DNA of 55,092 nucleotides from Variovorax sp. dw_308 (GTDB taxonomy: Bacteria > Pseudomonadota > Gammaproteobacteria > Burkholderiales > Burkholderiaceae_C): the NCBI RefSeq assembly GCF_019207085.1, contig NZ_JAATOM010000031.1, positions 1 through 55,092 on the forward strand, read 5' to 3'. A program made the position numbers and the translations under genes. A model generated the notes under the pieces. That model saw nothing but the letters and a program-made list of their open reading frames with translations. It had not been told where the DNA came from and did not search any database. This document shows, piece by piece, positions 8,734 to 16,526 of this stretch. Position 1 is the stretch's first letter. Each line of letters starts with the position of its first letter.

Positions 8734-8755
8734 ATTTTTAGGTTTGCCTAAAAAT
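8734..8755. promoter_or_regulatory. perfect 9-bp palindrome before the gene at 8783
   Basis: ATTTTTAGG (8734-8742), a TTTG loop and CCTAAAAAT (8747-8755) form a perfect inverted repeat 27 nt before the ATG of the next gene. There is no run of T on either side strong enough for a terminator. An operator or leader hairpin for the downstream gene is more likely. Confidence 0.4.
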
Positions 8756-8782
8756 CGCCCGCAAATCAAACTAGGAGTGAGG

Positions 8783-9580
8783 ATGGCAACATCGCCGTGG
8801 ACGTACGTCATTGGCCCCTTTTTCGGCACGCTGCTGGCCTTCGCTTTGGCACGCATGTACGACGCCAACCGCCACTTCTACGAACGCATTACAGCGGCGA
8901 ACTTGGCACTACTGACGTTGAAGAATCAGTACAACGACTTCGCGCTATTTCGCCTCAGCTTCGCGGAGGACTGCAAACGAATAGGCCTAAGCGGTCAGGC
9001 ACCCATTTGGGCACTTGTACGCCCGAACTTCATGCGCTATGGCGACTATGAGTTTGACTACAAGGAGGTTGCTTTTCTGTTCGAACACGGTGGTCGTCCG
9101 CCTGCCTTCGACGACGTCGAGCACGCGCAAATGGCCCATCACGATCTCATCAAGATGGACGCGCATCGAACAGCGACTGCGCGGGAGACGCAACGAATGG
9201 TGGCGAAGGAAGGCAAGGTAGGTGACAGCCTAGACGTGGCCGAGGGGATTATTGGGAAGGCATTGGTAGCCGAACTGGACATGCTTGCTGCCGGCCTTGC
9301 GTGGAGGGCTACGGTCAACGAACAGGTTTACCTGGATGCCTTCAATTCACTTCGCAGTGCCCTACGTGAGCACATCATGCAGACTTGGCGCTATCGTGTT
9401 GGCTACCTCTGGAGGATGAGGCACGACGCCACGGTTGAGGACATGCTCTTGCAGCTGCGACCAAGGCTTCAGCCAGGCTACAACGCTGACGAGTTGCCAG
9501 CGTTCCCGGAAAAGCTGCAAGCAACAGTGGACAAAACTCTAACTGAACGCAGAGCGCATAAGGCGCGGACTAACAATTAA
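8783..9580 (+). CDS. hypothetical N-terminally membrane-anchored protein
   Basis: I do not recognise this 266-residue protein. An N-terminal hydrophobic segment (about residues 7-24, YVIGPFFGTLLAFALAR) is followed by a charged, mostly helical soluble domain. The ATG at 8783 follows AGGAGTGAGG, a strong ribosome site. A longer frame from 8675 has no such site. The base composition is lower in GC and codon use less biased than in the flanking mdc genes, which suggests acquisition. It sits alone between the malonate operon and its probable regulator, with a palindrome just upstream. Confidence 0.75.
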   Translation: MATSPWTYVIGPFFGTLLAFALARMYDANRHFYERITAANLALLTLKNQYNDFALFRLSFAEDCKRIGLSGQAPIWALVRPNFMRYGDYEFDYKEVAFLFEHGGRPPAFDDVEHAQMAHHDLIKMDAHRTATARETQRMVAKEGKVGDSLDVAEGIIGKALVAELDMLAAGLAWRATVNEQVYLDAFNSLRSALREHIMQTWRYRVGYLWRMRHDATVEDMLLQLRPRLQPGYNADELPAFPEKLQATVDKTLTERRAHKARTNN

Positions 9581-9762
9581 CAGTCGCTGCCGACATAGCA
9601 AGGCTTATTCACCGCCCACGCCTTCGTTTTGGGTTGATACCAGCGCGTTAAGCCTTCCTTTGCTCCCGGTGCATCGGCAGTCACGGCTGATCCGTTGCCT
9701 ATCTTGTTTTCAAGTAGCAAGCGCCTAACCTCGCGGTCGAGCCGACCGCCTACTGCGTCGGC
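9577..9762 (-). CDS. possible small protein or 3' remnant of a gene
   Basis: The minus strand is open for 61 codons after a TGA. It encodes a peptide ending in WAVNKPCYVGSDC, with a natural-looking composition (LTRWYQPKTKAWA). There is no ATG; a TTG at 9720 is the first possible start and would give about 47 residues. AAGGAGGTGA lies at the 5' end but is not spaced for it. Its TAA overlaps the TAA of the convergent gene at 8783-9580. It may be the tail of a lost gene. Confidence 0.3.
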   Translation of the reverse strand, partial: ADAVGGRLDREVRRLLLENKIGNGSAVTADAPGAKEGLTRWYQPKTKAWAVNKPCYVGSDC

Positions 9763-9872
9763 TCACCTCCTTCGTCAACGACGGCGCACCAGATCAACCC
9801 CTGACCCGTGGCGAGCCCAGCGAAATCCTTTGGAAATGCGCGCCCACGGCGTGTGCGCACAGAGGGCGTGAC

Positions 9873-10784
9873 TCAAAGCTCCGCTCTCGCTTTGCGGCAG
9901 ACCGCCAGCAATGCCAACAGGTTCGGATCCCGCTCCCGCGTCCGCAAAAAGCTGACCCCGATCTTCTGGCACATCAGGTACCGCTTCTGCAGCGGAATCA
10001 GCTGCACGCGCTCCGGCATCACGCTGCGCACGCGTCCCGGCAGCAGCGTGAAGCCGATGCCGCCGCTCACCAGGTTCATGAGGGAAAAGATGTCGCCGGT
10101 CTCCATGACGACGTTGGGCGTGAAGCCGGCGATGCGAAACGACTCCTGGAAGCCGGTGAAGGTCACGAAGCCTTCGCCCAGGCTCACGAAGTGCTCGTCG
10201 GCGCAGGTGCTCAGGTCGATTTCCGCCAACCCGGCATAGCGGGAGCCGGTCGGTGCGGCGAAGAAGATGTCGTCCTCGAACAGCAGCTCCGACTCGACAT
10301 CGGCCGCGCCTTCGGGCCGGCCGATCAGCGCGGCATCGACGGTGCCGTCGCGCAGGCGCTGCAGCAGGTCGGCATTGGAGCCGAGCACCAGTTCCAGTTG
10401 CAGTTCAGGCTTGCGAACCTTCATGCCCATCACGATCGCCGGCACCGTGCGGCTGGTCAGCGAAAAAAGCGAACCAATCCGGATGCGGTCCGCCGAATAG
10501 CCGGCCACTTCGCGCGTCGAGCGGATGCCGTCGGACATGGTCCGCAACACCTCCCGCGCCACTTCAGCGAGTTCGCGCGCGGCGTCGGTGGGCAGCAGGT
10601 TGCGGCCTTCATGGCGGAACAGCGCGCATCGAACGCCAGTCTCCAGCGAATGCAGCGCACGGTGGACGCTCACCGTGCTGACGTCGAGCCGCTCGGCCGC
10701 CCGCGCGAGGTTGCCGGTCTCCATGAAGGCCAGCAGTATCTCGAGCTTGCGAAAGGTGATTTCCTCGTCGATGCGGATGAGCAT
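9873..10784 (-). CDS. mdcR: LysR-family regulator, probable malonate regulator MdcR
   Basis: A 303-residue LysR-type regulator. The winged helix-turn-helix occupies about residues 10-65 (FMETGNLARAAERLDVSTVS), followed by the effector-binding domain (about 90-295). Sequence features such as CALFRHEGRNLLPT and DIFSLMNLVSGGIGFTLLPG resemble the malonate-utilisation LysR group. The ATG at 10784 starts the domain, and upstream in-frame codons run into the promoter. It is divergent from the FAD oxidoreductase at 10920 (135 nt apart), so that gene could be a target instead of, or besides, the mdc operon. Confidence 0.75.
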   Translation of the reverse strand: MLIRIDEEITFRKLEILLAFMETGNLARAAERLDVSTVSVHRALHSLETGVRCALFRHEGRNLLPTDAARELAEVAREVLRTMSDGIRSTREVAGYSADRIRIGSLFSLTSRTVPAIVMGMKVRKPELQLELVLGSNADLLQRLRDGTVDAALIGRPEGAADVESELLFEDDIFFAAPTGSRYAGLAEIDLSTCADEHFVSLGEGFVTFTGFQESFRIAGFTPNVVMETGDIFSLMNLVSGGIGFTLLPGRVRSVMPERVQLIPLQKRYLMCQKIGVSFLRTRERDPNLLALLAVCRKARAEL

Positions 10785-10919
10785 GTGCGGGCTTCGTGGA
10801 TGGGTTTCCGGGTGAGGCGGATTATTGGAGCGTTTGGAGTGTCCCGCAGCGAACAGTCCACGCGAACCCACTCCCATAATCAGGCGCTTCACAGGAAGCC
10901 AGGAAAGCGGCAAGACGAA

Positions 10920-12155
10920 ATGCCCACCGACGTATTGGTCCTCGGCGCCGGAATGGTCGGCGCCTGCACCGCCCTTCAGCTCGCGCGCCGCGGGCATTCG
11001 GTCGCGCTGGTCGACCGGCAGGCGCCGGGCCGCGAGACCTCCTATGGCAACGCCGGCATCATCCAGCGCGAAGCGGTCGAGCCCTACGCCTTCCCGCGCG
11101 AGTGGGCGACCGTGCTCGACGTCGCCTTGAAGCGCAGCGTCGATGCCACCTATCACCTCGACGCATTGCCGTCCGTCGTGCCGCAGCTGATGCGTTATTG
11201 GCACGAATCAGCGCCGGGCCGTTACGCCGCCATTGCCCGCGACTACAGCCGCCTGATCGAGCACTGCCTCAGCGAGCACGATGCGCTCATCGCCGAATCG
11301 AACGCGGCCCAGCTGGTGCGCAAGGAGGGCTATCGCGTCGGCTTTCGCACCCGGGCCGCGATGGACGCGGCCGCGACGAACGCGGCCGACTTGCGGGATC
11401 GCTACGGCGTTCGCTTCGAACTGCTCGATGGCGATGCGCTGGCCCGTGCCGAGCCCGGACTGCATGCCCGGCTGCCGGGCGCCCTGCATTGGCTGGACCC
11501 GTGGTCCGTCAGCGACCCGGGCGCGCTGGTCGACCGCTACGTGCAGCGCTTCATCGACCTGGGTGGCCGCCTTGTCCAGGGCGATGCCGCCAGCCTGCAG
11601 CCCGAGGCGCAAGGTTGGCAGGTCCGGACGACGGACGGCCCGCTGCAGGCGCGCCATGCGGTGATCGCGCTGGGTCCGTGGGCCGGCGAGTTGACCGCCA
11701 CGCTCGGCTACCGGCTGCCGCTGTTCGTCAAGCGCGGTTACCACCGTCACTACCGCGGCGGTCCCGGCCTGCGCGTGCCGCTGCTGGATGCGGAGCGCGG
11801 CCTGGTCATCGCGCCGATGGCGGCCGGCCTGCGCGTCACCACCGGCGCCGAATTCGCCCGCATCGGCGCGCCTTCGACGCCGGTGCAACTGGGCCAGGCC
11901 GAAATCGCAGCGCGCGAACTGATCGACCTGCCAGAGCCGGTGGAATCCGTGCCATGGCTGGGCAACCGCCCCTGCACGGTCGACATGAAGCCGATCATGG
12001 GCCCGGCGCCCAGGCACCCGGGGCTGTGGTTCAACTTCGGCCACTCGCACCAGGGCTTCACGCTCGGGCCTGTCAGCGGACGGCTGCTGGCGGAGATGAT
12101 CGAAGGCTCGCAACCCCTGGTCGATCCGGCGCCCTACTCGCCGACACGGTTCTGA
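10920..12155 (+). CDS. FAD-dependent amine/D-amino-acid oxidoreductase (DadA-like)
   Basis: A 411-residue flavoprotein of the DAO family. The N-terminal Rossmann motif (VLGAGMVGACTALQLARRG, about residues 6-24) binds FAD, followed by GRETSYGNAGIIQ, typical of DadA-type dehydrogenases. The C-terminal GPAPRHPGLWFNFGHSHQGF closes the FAD site. It probably oxidises a D-amino acid or related amine; the substrate is not evident. The ATG at 10920 immediately precedes the Rossmann strand. The frame extends far upstream through the regulator gene, but that part is antisense shadow. Confidence 0.85.
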   Translation: MPTDVLVLGAGMVGACTALQLARRGHSVALVDRQAPGRETSYGNAGIIQREAVEPYAFPREWATVLDVALKRSVDATYHLDALPSVVPQLMRYWHESAPGRYAAIARDYSRLIEHCLSEHDALIAESNAAQLVRKEGYRVGFRTRAAMDAAATNAADLRDRYGVRFELLDGDALARAEPGLHARLPGALHWLDPWSVSDPGALVDRYVQRFIDLGGRLVQGDAASLQPEAQGWQVRTTDGPLQARHAVIALGPWAGELTATLGYRLPLFVKRGYHRHYRGGPGLRVPLLDAERGLVIAPMAAGLRVTTGAEFARIGAPSTPVQLGQAEIAARELIDLPEPVESVPWLGNRPCTVDMKPIMGPAPRHPGLWFNFGHSHQGFTLGPVSGRLLAEMIEGSQPLVDPAPYSPTRF

Positions 12156-12285
12156 TTCGACAGCGCTGGGCCGGCGCAGCGGAGGCGCCCCATGCGCGTC
12201 GGGGCCGGGTCCGATTCACCGGCAGAATGGACGACGGGAGTATTCCCTCCCGCCACACAACAACGACAACTGGAGACAAGCACCC

Positions 12286-13392
12286 GTGCAAATGCAATCC
12301 AAGGCCGTGGTCTTCCGCGGTGAAAACCTGACCGTCCATGTCGAAGACATCCTGGTCGATCCGCCCGGCCCGGGTGAGGTGATGATCAAGATGGCAGCCT
12401 GCGGGGTCTGCCACAGCGACCTCTCGGTCACCAACGGCACCCTGCCCCTGCCGCCGCCCATCATCCTCGGGCACGAGGGTGCGGGCGTGATCGCGCAGGT
12501 CGGGCCCGGCGTGACCGACTTCCAGGTCGGCGACCACGTGATCAGCAGCTTCGTCAACACCTGCGGCAAGTGCCGCTACTGCGTGACCGGCCGCCCCAAC
12601 CTCTGCAGCGTGGCCATCACCACGCCAGGCACGTTGCTCGGCGGCCACCTCCGCACCCGCGACGCCAGCGGCCAGCCGCTCAACGTGATGGCCGGCTGCG
12701 GCGTCATGGCCGAGTACGCGACGCTGCACGAGAACAGCGTGGTCAAGATCGAGCCGGGCGCGCCGCTCGACCGCTGCGCGCTGATCGGCTGCGGCGTGAT
12801 GACCGGCTGGGGCGCGGTCTGCAACACGGCCAAGGTCGAGGCGGGCTCGGTCTGCGTGGTGTTCGGCGCCGGCGGGGTCGGGTTGAGCGCCATCCAGGGC
12901 TGCGTGGCTGCCGGCGCGACCATGATCGTGGCGGTGGACATGCTGGCCAACAAGCTCGAGATGGCCAGGACCTTCGGCGCCACGCACGTCGTCGACGCAT
13001 CGAAGTCCGCCAACCTCGTGAAGGACTTGAGAAAGCTCACCGACGGCGGCGCCGACTATGCCTTCGAATGCGTGGGACATGGCGACATCGTGGCGCAGGC
13101 CTATGCCACCGTGCGCAAGGGCGGCACGGCCATCGTCGTGGGCGTTGCGCGCCCGGACAACACCACCACCATCCGCACCGCCAGCCTCGCCTTCGAGGAG
13201 AAGACGCTCAAGGGAAGCTACTACGGCTCGACCCGGCCGCGCCATGACTTCCCGCGCCTGGTGTCGCTCTACCAGGCCGGCAAGCTCAAGCTCGACGAAC
13301 TGATCACGCAGCGCTACTCGATCGACCAGGCGCCGCAGGCCTTCGACGACCTGGCGCAGGGCCGCAACGCCCGCGGCGTGATCATCTTCTAG
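12286..13392 (+). CDS. zinc-dependent alcohol dehydrogenase (MDR family)
   Basis: A 368-residue medium-chain dehydrogenase. The catalytic zinc site is formed by GVCHSD (C42) and LGHE (H63, E64). The structural zinc site is the four cysteines of CGKCRYCVTGRPNLC (C93, C96, C99, C107). The nucleotide site is FGAGGVGLSAIQG. The family oxidises primary alcohols or S-hydroxymethyl conjugates with NAD. A GTG at 12286 with GGAG ten bases upstream fits better than the ATG two codons on. It follows the FAD oxidoreductase by 130 nt, and a functional link is only suggestive. Confidence 0.88.
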   Translation: MQMQSKAVVFRGENLTVHVEDILVDPPGPGEVMIKMAACGVCHSDLSVTNGTLPLPPPIILGHEGAGVIAQVGPGVTDFQVGDHVISSFVNTCGKCRYCVTGRPNLCSVAITTPGTLLGGHLRTRDASGQPLNVMAGCGVMAEYATLHENSVVKIEPGAPLDRCALIGCGVMTGWGAVCNTAKVEAGSVCVVFGAGGVGLSAIQGCVAAGATMIVAVDMLANKLEMARTFGATHVVDASKSANLVKDLRKLTDGGADYAFECVGHGDIVAQAYATVRKGGTAIVVGVARPDNTTTIRTASLAFEEKTLKGSYYGSTRPRHDFPRLVSLYQAGKLKLDELITQRYSIDQAPQAFDDLAQGRNARGVIIF

Positions 13393-13395
13393 AAA

Positions 13396-14535
13396 TCAGG
13401 CGGGCGGGCGCGTCGTTTCCAACGGCGCAGGCGGCACGATCGGCACCGCGACCGCCACCGCGACGGGCTGCACCACCGGCCCGTCCGCTTCCTTGTCGTC
13501 CAGCCACGCGTCGATCAGCGTGTAGGCCACCGCCAGCATCACCGGGCCGACGAAGATGCCGACCAGGCCGAAGCCCAGCAAGCCGCCGATCACGCCCGCG
13601 AAGATCAGCAGCAGCGGCAGGTCGGCGCCGCGCTTGATGAGCATGGGGCGGATGAAGTTGTCCATGGTGCCGACGACGAGGGTCCACACGGCCAGGAAGA
13701 TGCCCCACCCCGTGGAGCCGTTCCAGAACAACCAGACCGTGGCCGGCGCCAGCACCAGCGTCGGGCCGATCTGCACGATGCACAGCATGAACATCACGGC
13801 GGTCAGCAGGCTCGCGAACGGGATGCCCGCGATGGCCAGGCCGATCCCGCCGATCACCGCCTGCAGGATGGCCGTGACGCCGACGCCCATGGCCACGCCA
13901 CGGATCGCCTTGCCGGCCAGGATCACGGCATCCTCGCCGCGCGAGCCGCCGAGGCGGCGGCCAAAGCGGCGCATGTACTGGGCGGCATCCTCGCCGTTGG
14001 CGTACATCACGCCGGCAATGGCCACGGTCAGCACGAACTGCACCGACAGCGCCCCCACCACGCCCAGCTGCGACACCAGCCAGCTCGTCACCTGCCGGGC
14101 ATAGGGCGTGACCTTGGCCTCCACACCCGACATGCCCGAGGCCACCAATTCATTCCATGCGGTCGCGAGCTTCGGCCCGGCCAGGGGCAACTGCGCGACC
14201 CAGTCAGGAAGCAGCAGCGGGCCATCGCGCGTGAGCGACTTGACCCAGACGATGACGTCATCGGCATTGGCGGCGATGGTCGAGATCGCCATCGTGAGCG
14301 GCAGTACGAACAGCAGCAGCAGGATCAGCACCATGACCAGCACCGCCGGGCCGCGCCGTCTCCAGAGGCGCGCCTCGAACCACAGCAGCGCCGGCCAGGT
14401 GGCCACCACCAGCATGGCGGCCCAGATCGTCGCGCCCAGGAAGGGTCGCAGGATCCACAACGACGAAAGGATCAGCAGGACGATCGTCAAGACGCCAAAC
14501 GTGAGCTTGGCCAGGTCGACACGGGGCTCGGGCAT
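13396..14535 (-). CDS. AI-2E family transporter (PerM/TqsA-type membrane protein)
   Basis: A 379-residue polytopic membrane protein of the AI-2E transporter family, with about seven to eight hydrophobic helices. Family members export small molecules or act as ion antiporters, and the substrate here cannot be told. The C-terminal DNFIRPMLIKRGADLP and FVGPVMLAVAYTLIDAW are characteristic. The start at 14535 has AGGAGG eight bases upstream; the GTG at 14544 lies inside that motif. The last 35 residues are a Val/Pro/Ala-rich cytosolic tail. Only three bases separate its stop from that of the convergent dehydrogenase. Confidence 0.88.
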   Translation of the reverse strand: MPEPRVDLAKLTFGVLTIVLLILSSLWILRPFLGATIWAAMLVVATWPALLWFEARLWRRRGPAVLVMVLILLLLFVLPLTMAISTIAANADDVIVWVKSLTRDGPLLLPDWVAQLPLAGPKLATAWNELVASGMSGVEAKVTPYARQVTSWLVSQLGVVGALSVQFVLTVAIAGVMYANGEDAAQYMRRFGRRLGGSRGEDAVILAGKAIRGVAMGVGVTAILQAVIGGIGLAIAGIPFASLLTAVMFMLCIVQIGPTLVLAPATVWLFWNGSTGWGIFLAVWTLVVGTMDNFIRPMLIKRGADLPLLLIFAGVIGGLLGFGLVGIFVGPVMLAVAYTLIDAWLDDKEADGPVVQPVAVAVAVPIVPPAPLETTRPPA

Positions 14536-14614
14536 GATGCGCACCTCCTATTGCGGCAATGCCCGGAGTGTGCGCGACGCGGGGCCAGGAGGTGTCGTGT
14601 AGGTGCCACAAGTG

Positions 14615-14640
14615 GGGGAAATGCAAAAGGTCATTTCCCC
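14615..14640. terminator. perfect 9-bp hairpin downstream of the hemerythrin gene
   Basis: GGGGAAATG (14615-14623) and CATTTCCCC (14632-14640) form a perfect stem with an 8-nt loop, 15 nt beyond the hemerythrin stop on the minus strand. No T-run follows, so factor-independent termination is doubtful. It may protect the 3' end or act as an operator for the next gene. Confidence 0.35.
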
Positions 14641-14654
14641 GGGCCGCCGAGGGG

Positions 14655-15137
14655 TCAGGCCGCGGCTTCCACCTGTGCCATGAGTTCCTGCTTGCGCGCC
14701 GCCAGTTGTTCCTTGAGTTCGACCAGGTCCATCCCGGAGGCGCGGGCCTTGGGGAACATTTCCTCGCGTTCTTCCTTGACGTGGTGGTCGATCTGCTCGC
14801 CCAGCACGACGACCTTCGCATCGAACAGCGGCTCGTCGGCGCCCATGGCCTCGATCTGCGCGATCAGTTCCTTGGCGCTCGCATGCTCGACGGTTGCCTC
14901 GTCCATCATCGGCTCGTCATGCACTTCCGCGCGGGCCGCGGGATAGAAGATCTCTTCCTCGATGGTGGTGTGCACCGTCAGCGAGCGGCAGATCTCGTCC
15001 GCAAGCGCCTTGCGCTTGGCCGCGGGGGCCTTGGCTTCGGCGAGCTTGCCGAATTCCTGGAACAGCTTCTTGACCGCGATGTGGTCGGCATCGAGGAAGT
15101 CGACCGCATCATTCTTTTTCGGGGGAGCCTTGCTCAT
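14655..15137 (-). CDS. hemerythrin HHE-domain protein
   Basis: A 160-residue four-helix protein of the hemerythrin/HHE family, which binds a diiron centre and senses or carries O2 or protects against reactive species. Metal-ligand motifs in order are DADHIAVKKLF (helix 1), HTTIEEEIFYPA (helix 2), VEHASAKELI (helix 3) and QIDHHVKEEREEMFP (helix 4). The ATG at 15137 follows an AAGGAATCACC ribosome site. It stands alone and is divergent from the response regulator at 15464. Confidence 0.88.
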   Translation of the reverse strand: MSKAPPKKNDAVDFLDADHIAVKKLFQEFGKLAEAKAPAAKRKALADEICRSLTVHTTIEEEIFYPAARAEVHDEPMMDEATVEHASAKELIAQIEAMGADEPLFDAKVVVLGEQIDHHVKEEREEMFPKARASGMDLVELKEQLAARKQELMAQVEAAA

Positions 15138-15463
15138 GGTGATTCCTTGGGTTGTGTCGTGGGGTGGATCGCCGCGCGTGGCAGCAATTGGCAAACATAT
15201 AGACGGCGATGCGCGGCCCTGTGAGGCGGCGCACCCCGTGGCTGTAGGACGCGGGCAGCGGAGCCGTGCCAGGCATCCCGAAACCATGCCCTCGGCAAGG
15301 GCACGGCGCGCTCACGCAGGATGCTTTCCGACCGCCGTGAAGGACAAGCGCTCTTCCTCACGCAGTACAGCGACGGGAACCCCCAAATGGCCGATTCGGT
15401 TCACCGATGATTGACACTTCACCGGCACAGGTCGCCGGTGGTTTTTCAATGAGGAGAATTTCC
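15138..15463. other. divergent intergenic region, hemerythrin / response regulator
   Basis: This 326-nt region should hold the promoters of both flanking genes. No gene is supported in it. The only clear structure is the hairpin plus T-run at 15420-15446 in the leader of the response regulator. A TTGACA occurs at 15411, but no matching -10 box follows at the usual distance. Confidence 0.4.
15420..15446 (+). terminator. intrinsic terminator or attenuator in the response-regulator leader
   Basis: CACCGGC (15420-15426) and GCCGGTG (15434-15440) form a 7-bp GC-rich stem with a 7-nt loop, followed by GTTTTT. This is a classic factor-independent terminator placed only 18 nt before the response-regulator ATG and directly in front of its GAGGAG ribosome site. 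Confidence 0.6.
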
Positions 15464-16096
15464 ATGATCAAGATCGGCATCGTCGACGACCACGCCATCG
15501 TCCGCAACGGACTGCGCGACTACTTTGCGAACCATGTCGATCTCCGGGTGGTCGGCGAGGCCGCGAGCGGCCGGGAAGCCATCGACCTGGTGCGCAACAA
15601 CGAGATCGACGTCCTGGTGATGGACCTGCTGATGCCCGGGCAAAGCGGCATCGACGCCATTGCCATGATCCGCGCCAAGGCGCCGGAAGTCGGCATCCTC
15701 ATCCTGAGCGGCTATCCCGAAGAGCACTATGCGATGAACATGATCCGCCAGGGCGCCTCGGGCTACCTGAACAAGGACTGCGATCCGGCAGAGATCGTGA
15801 AGGCCATCCATGTGGTCGCCCTGGGCCGGCGCTACATCACGCCGGCCGTGGCCGACCTGCTGGCGCGCCAACTGGACCGCAAGGACAACGCGCCCGTGCA
15901 TGAGCACCTGTCGGAGCGCGAGTTCCAGGTGTTCCTGAAGCTGGCAAAGGGCGAGACAATCGGAGCGATCGGCGAGGCACTGTCGCTTTCGGTGAAGACC
16001 GTGAGCACCTATCGCACGCGGCTGATGGAGAAGATGAACCTGGCCAGCAACAGCGACCTCACCTACTACGCGCTGAAGTCTCAACTGATCGATTGA
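15464..16096 (+). CDS. NarL/FixJ-type response regulator
   Basis: A 210-residue two-component regulator. The receiver domain (1-120) has the acidic pocket D8/D9, phosphorylation site D54 (VLVMDLLMPGQSG) and K104 in YLNKD. The LuxR-type DNA-binding helix-turn-helix spans about 146-195 (LSEREFQVFLKLAKGE through VKTVSTYRTRLMEKM). The ATG at 15464 has GAGGAG nine bases upstream. No histidine kinase lies next to it, so it is an orphan here. Its targets may be the hemerythrin gene or the carrier at 16527, but nothing in the sequence proves that. Confidence 0.9.
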   Translation: MIKIGIVDDHAIVRNGLRDYFANHVDLRVVGEAASGREAIDLVRNNEIDVLVMDLLMPGQSGIDAIAMIRAKAPEVGILILSGYPEEHYAMNMIRQGASGYLNKDCDPAEIVKAIHVVALGRRYITPAVADLLARQLDRKDNAPVHEHLSEREFQVFLKLAKGETIGAIGEALSLSVKTVSTYRTRLMEKMNLASNSDLTYYALKSQLID

Positions 16097-16114
16097 TGGC
16101 GGGACGGCCGGTGG

Positions 16115-16318
16115 TCAGGCGCAACGCCGGACCGCCGGCCACGAAACCTGCAACCCCCTGAGGGCGCGCGCATAGAGGTAGTTGAGCCGGGCCTTTTCGC
16201 TCAGCGAATCCATGTCGACGTTGCCGAGCGCATCGCACGGGAACGCATAGAGCTGGTTGCCGTCCTGCAAACGGCAAAAACAAAGTACAAATCCACTGGG
16301 TGCTTGCGATGCGGTCAT
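16115..16318 (-). CDS. small conserved-type hypothetical protein
   Basis: A 67-residue protein with no recognised domain. It contains FVLCFCRLQDGNQLYAFP and a short helix LSEKARLNYLYARALRG. The ATG at 16318 has AGGAGA seven bases upstream, and composition and codon use look coding, so I accept it as real. It is convergent with the response regulator and divergent from the 2-hydroxycarboxylate carrier. No function can be assigned. Confidence 0.6.
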   Translation of the reverse strand: MTASQAPSGFVLCFCRLQDGNQLYAFPCDALGNVDMDSLSEKARLNYLYARALRGLQVSWPAVRRCA

Positions 16319-16526
16319 CTTGAATCTCCTGCCGTCAACTCATGGACTCAGTGTGGACCGCAGGGCACTGGATGGATGTCAGCAGGCAGGCCCGCGCCGC
16401 ACGCGCACGCAAGCTGTGTGAAGGTAGGACGCGAGCCGCCTCGCGCGCAGTCTCCGCGGTACGCAGATTCTTCCCATTGCTCTTTCTCCGGCGAACAACC
16501 ACACTGCCAAGTCACGGAGAAAAGCC

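Larger units (their letters stand above)
8299..8782. other. intergenic region upstream of the malonate operon
   Basis: This 484-nt gap separates madL (minus) from the membrane protein at 8783 (plus). I see no convincing gene in it. It holds three structured elements described separately: a palindrome around GGGTTAACCC at 8461-8481, a 100-nt imperfect hairpin at 8531-8630, and a 22-nt AT-rich palindrome at 8734-8755. An AT-rich patch near 8420-8430 could contain the operon promoter, but no clear -35/-10 pair can be named. Confidence 0.5.

Noticed and set aside
10191..10919. N-terminal extension of the FAD oxidoreductase to 654 residues
   Set aside because: The added part is antisense to the LysR gene and lacks a domain. 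The Rossmann motif begins right after the ATG at 10920.
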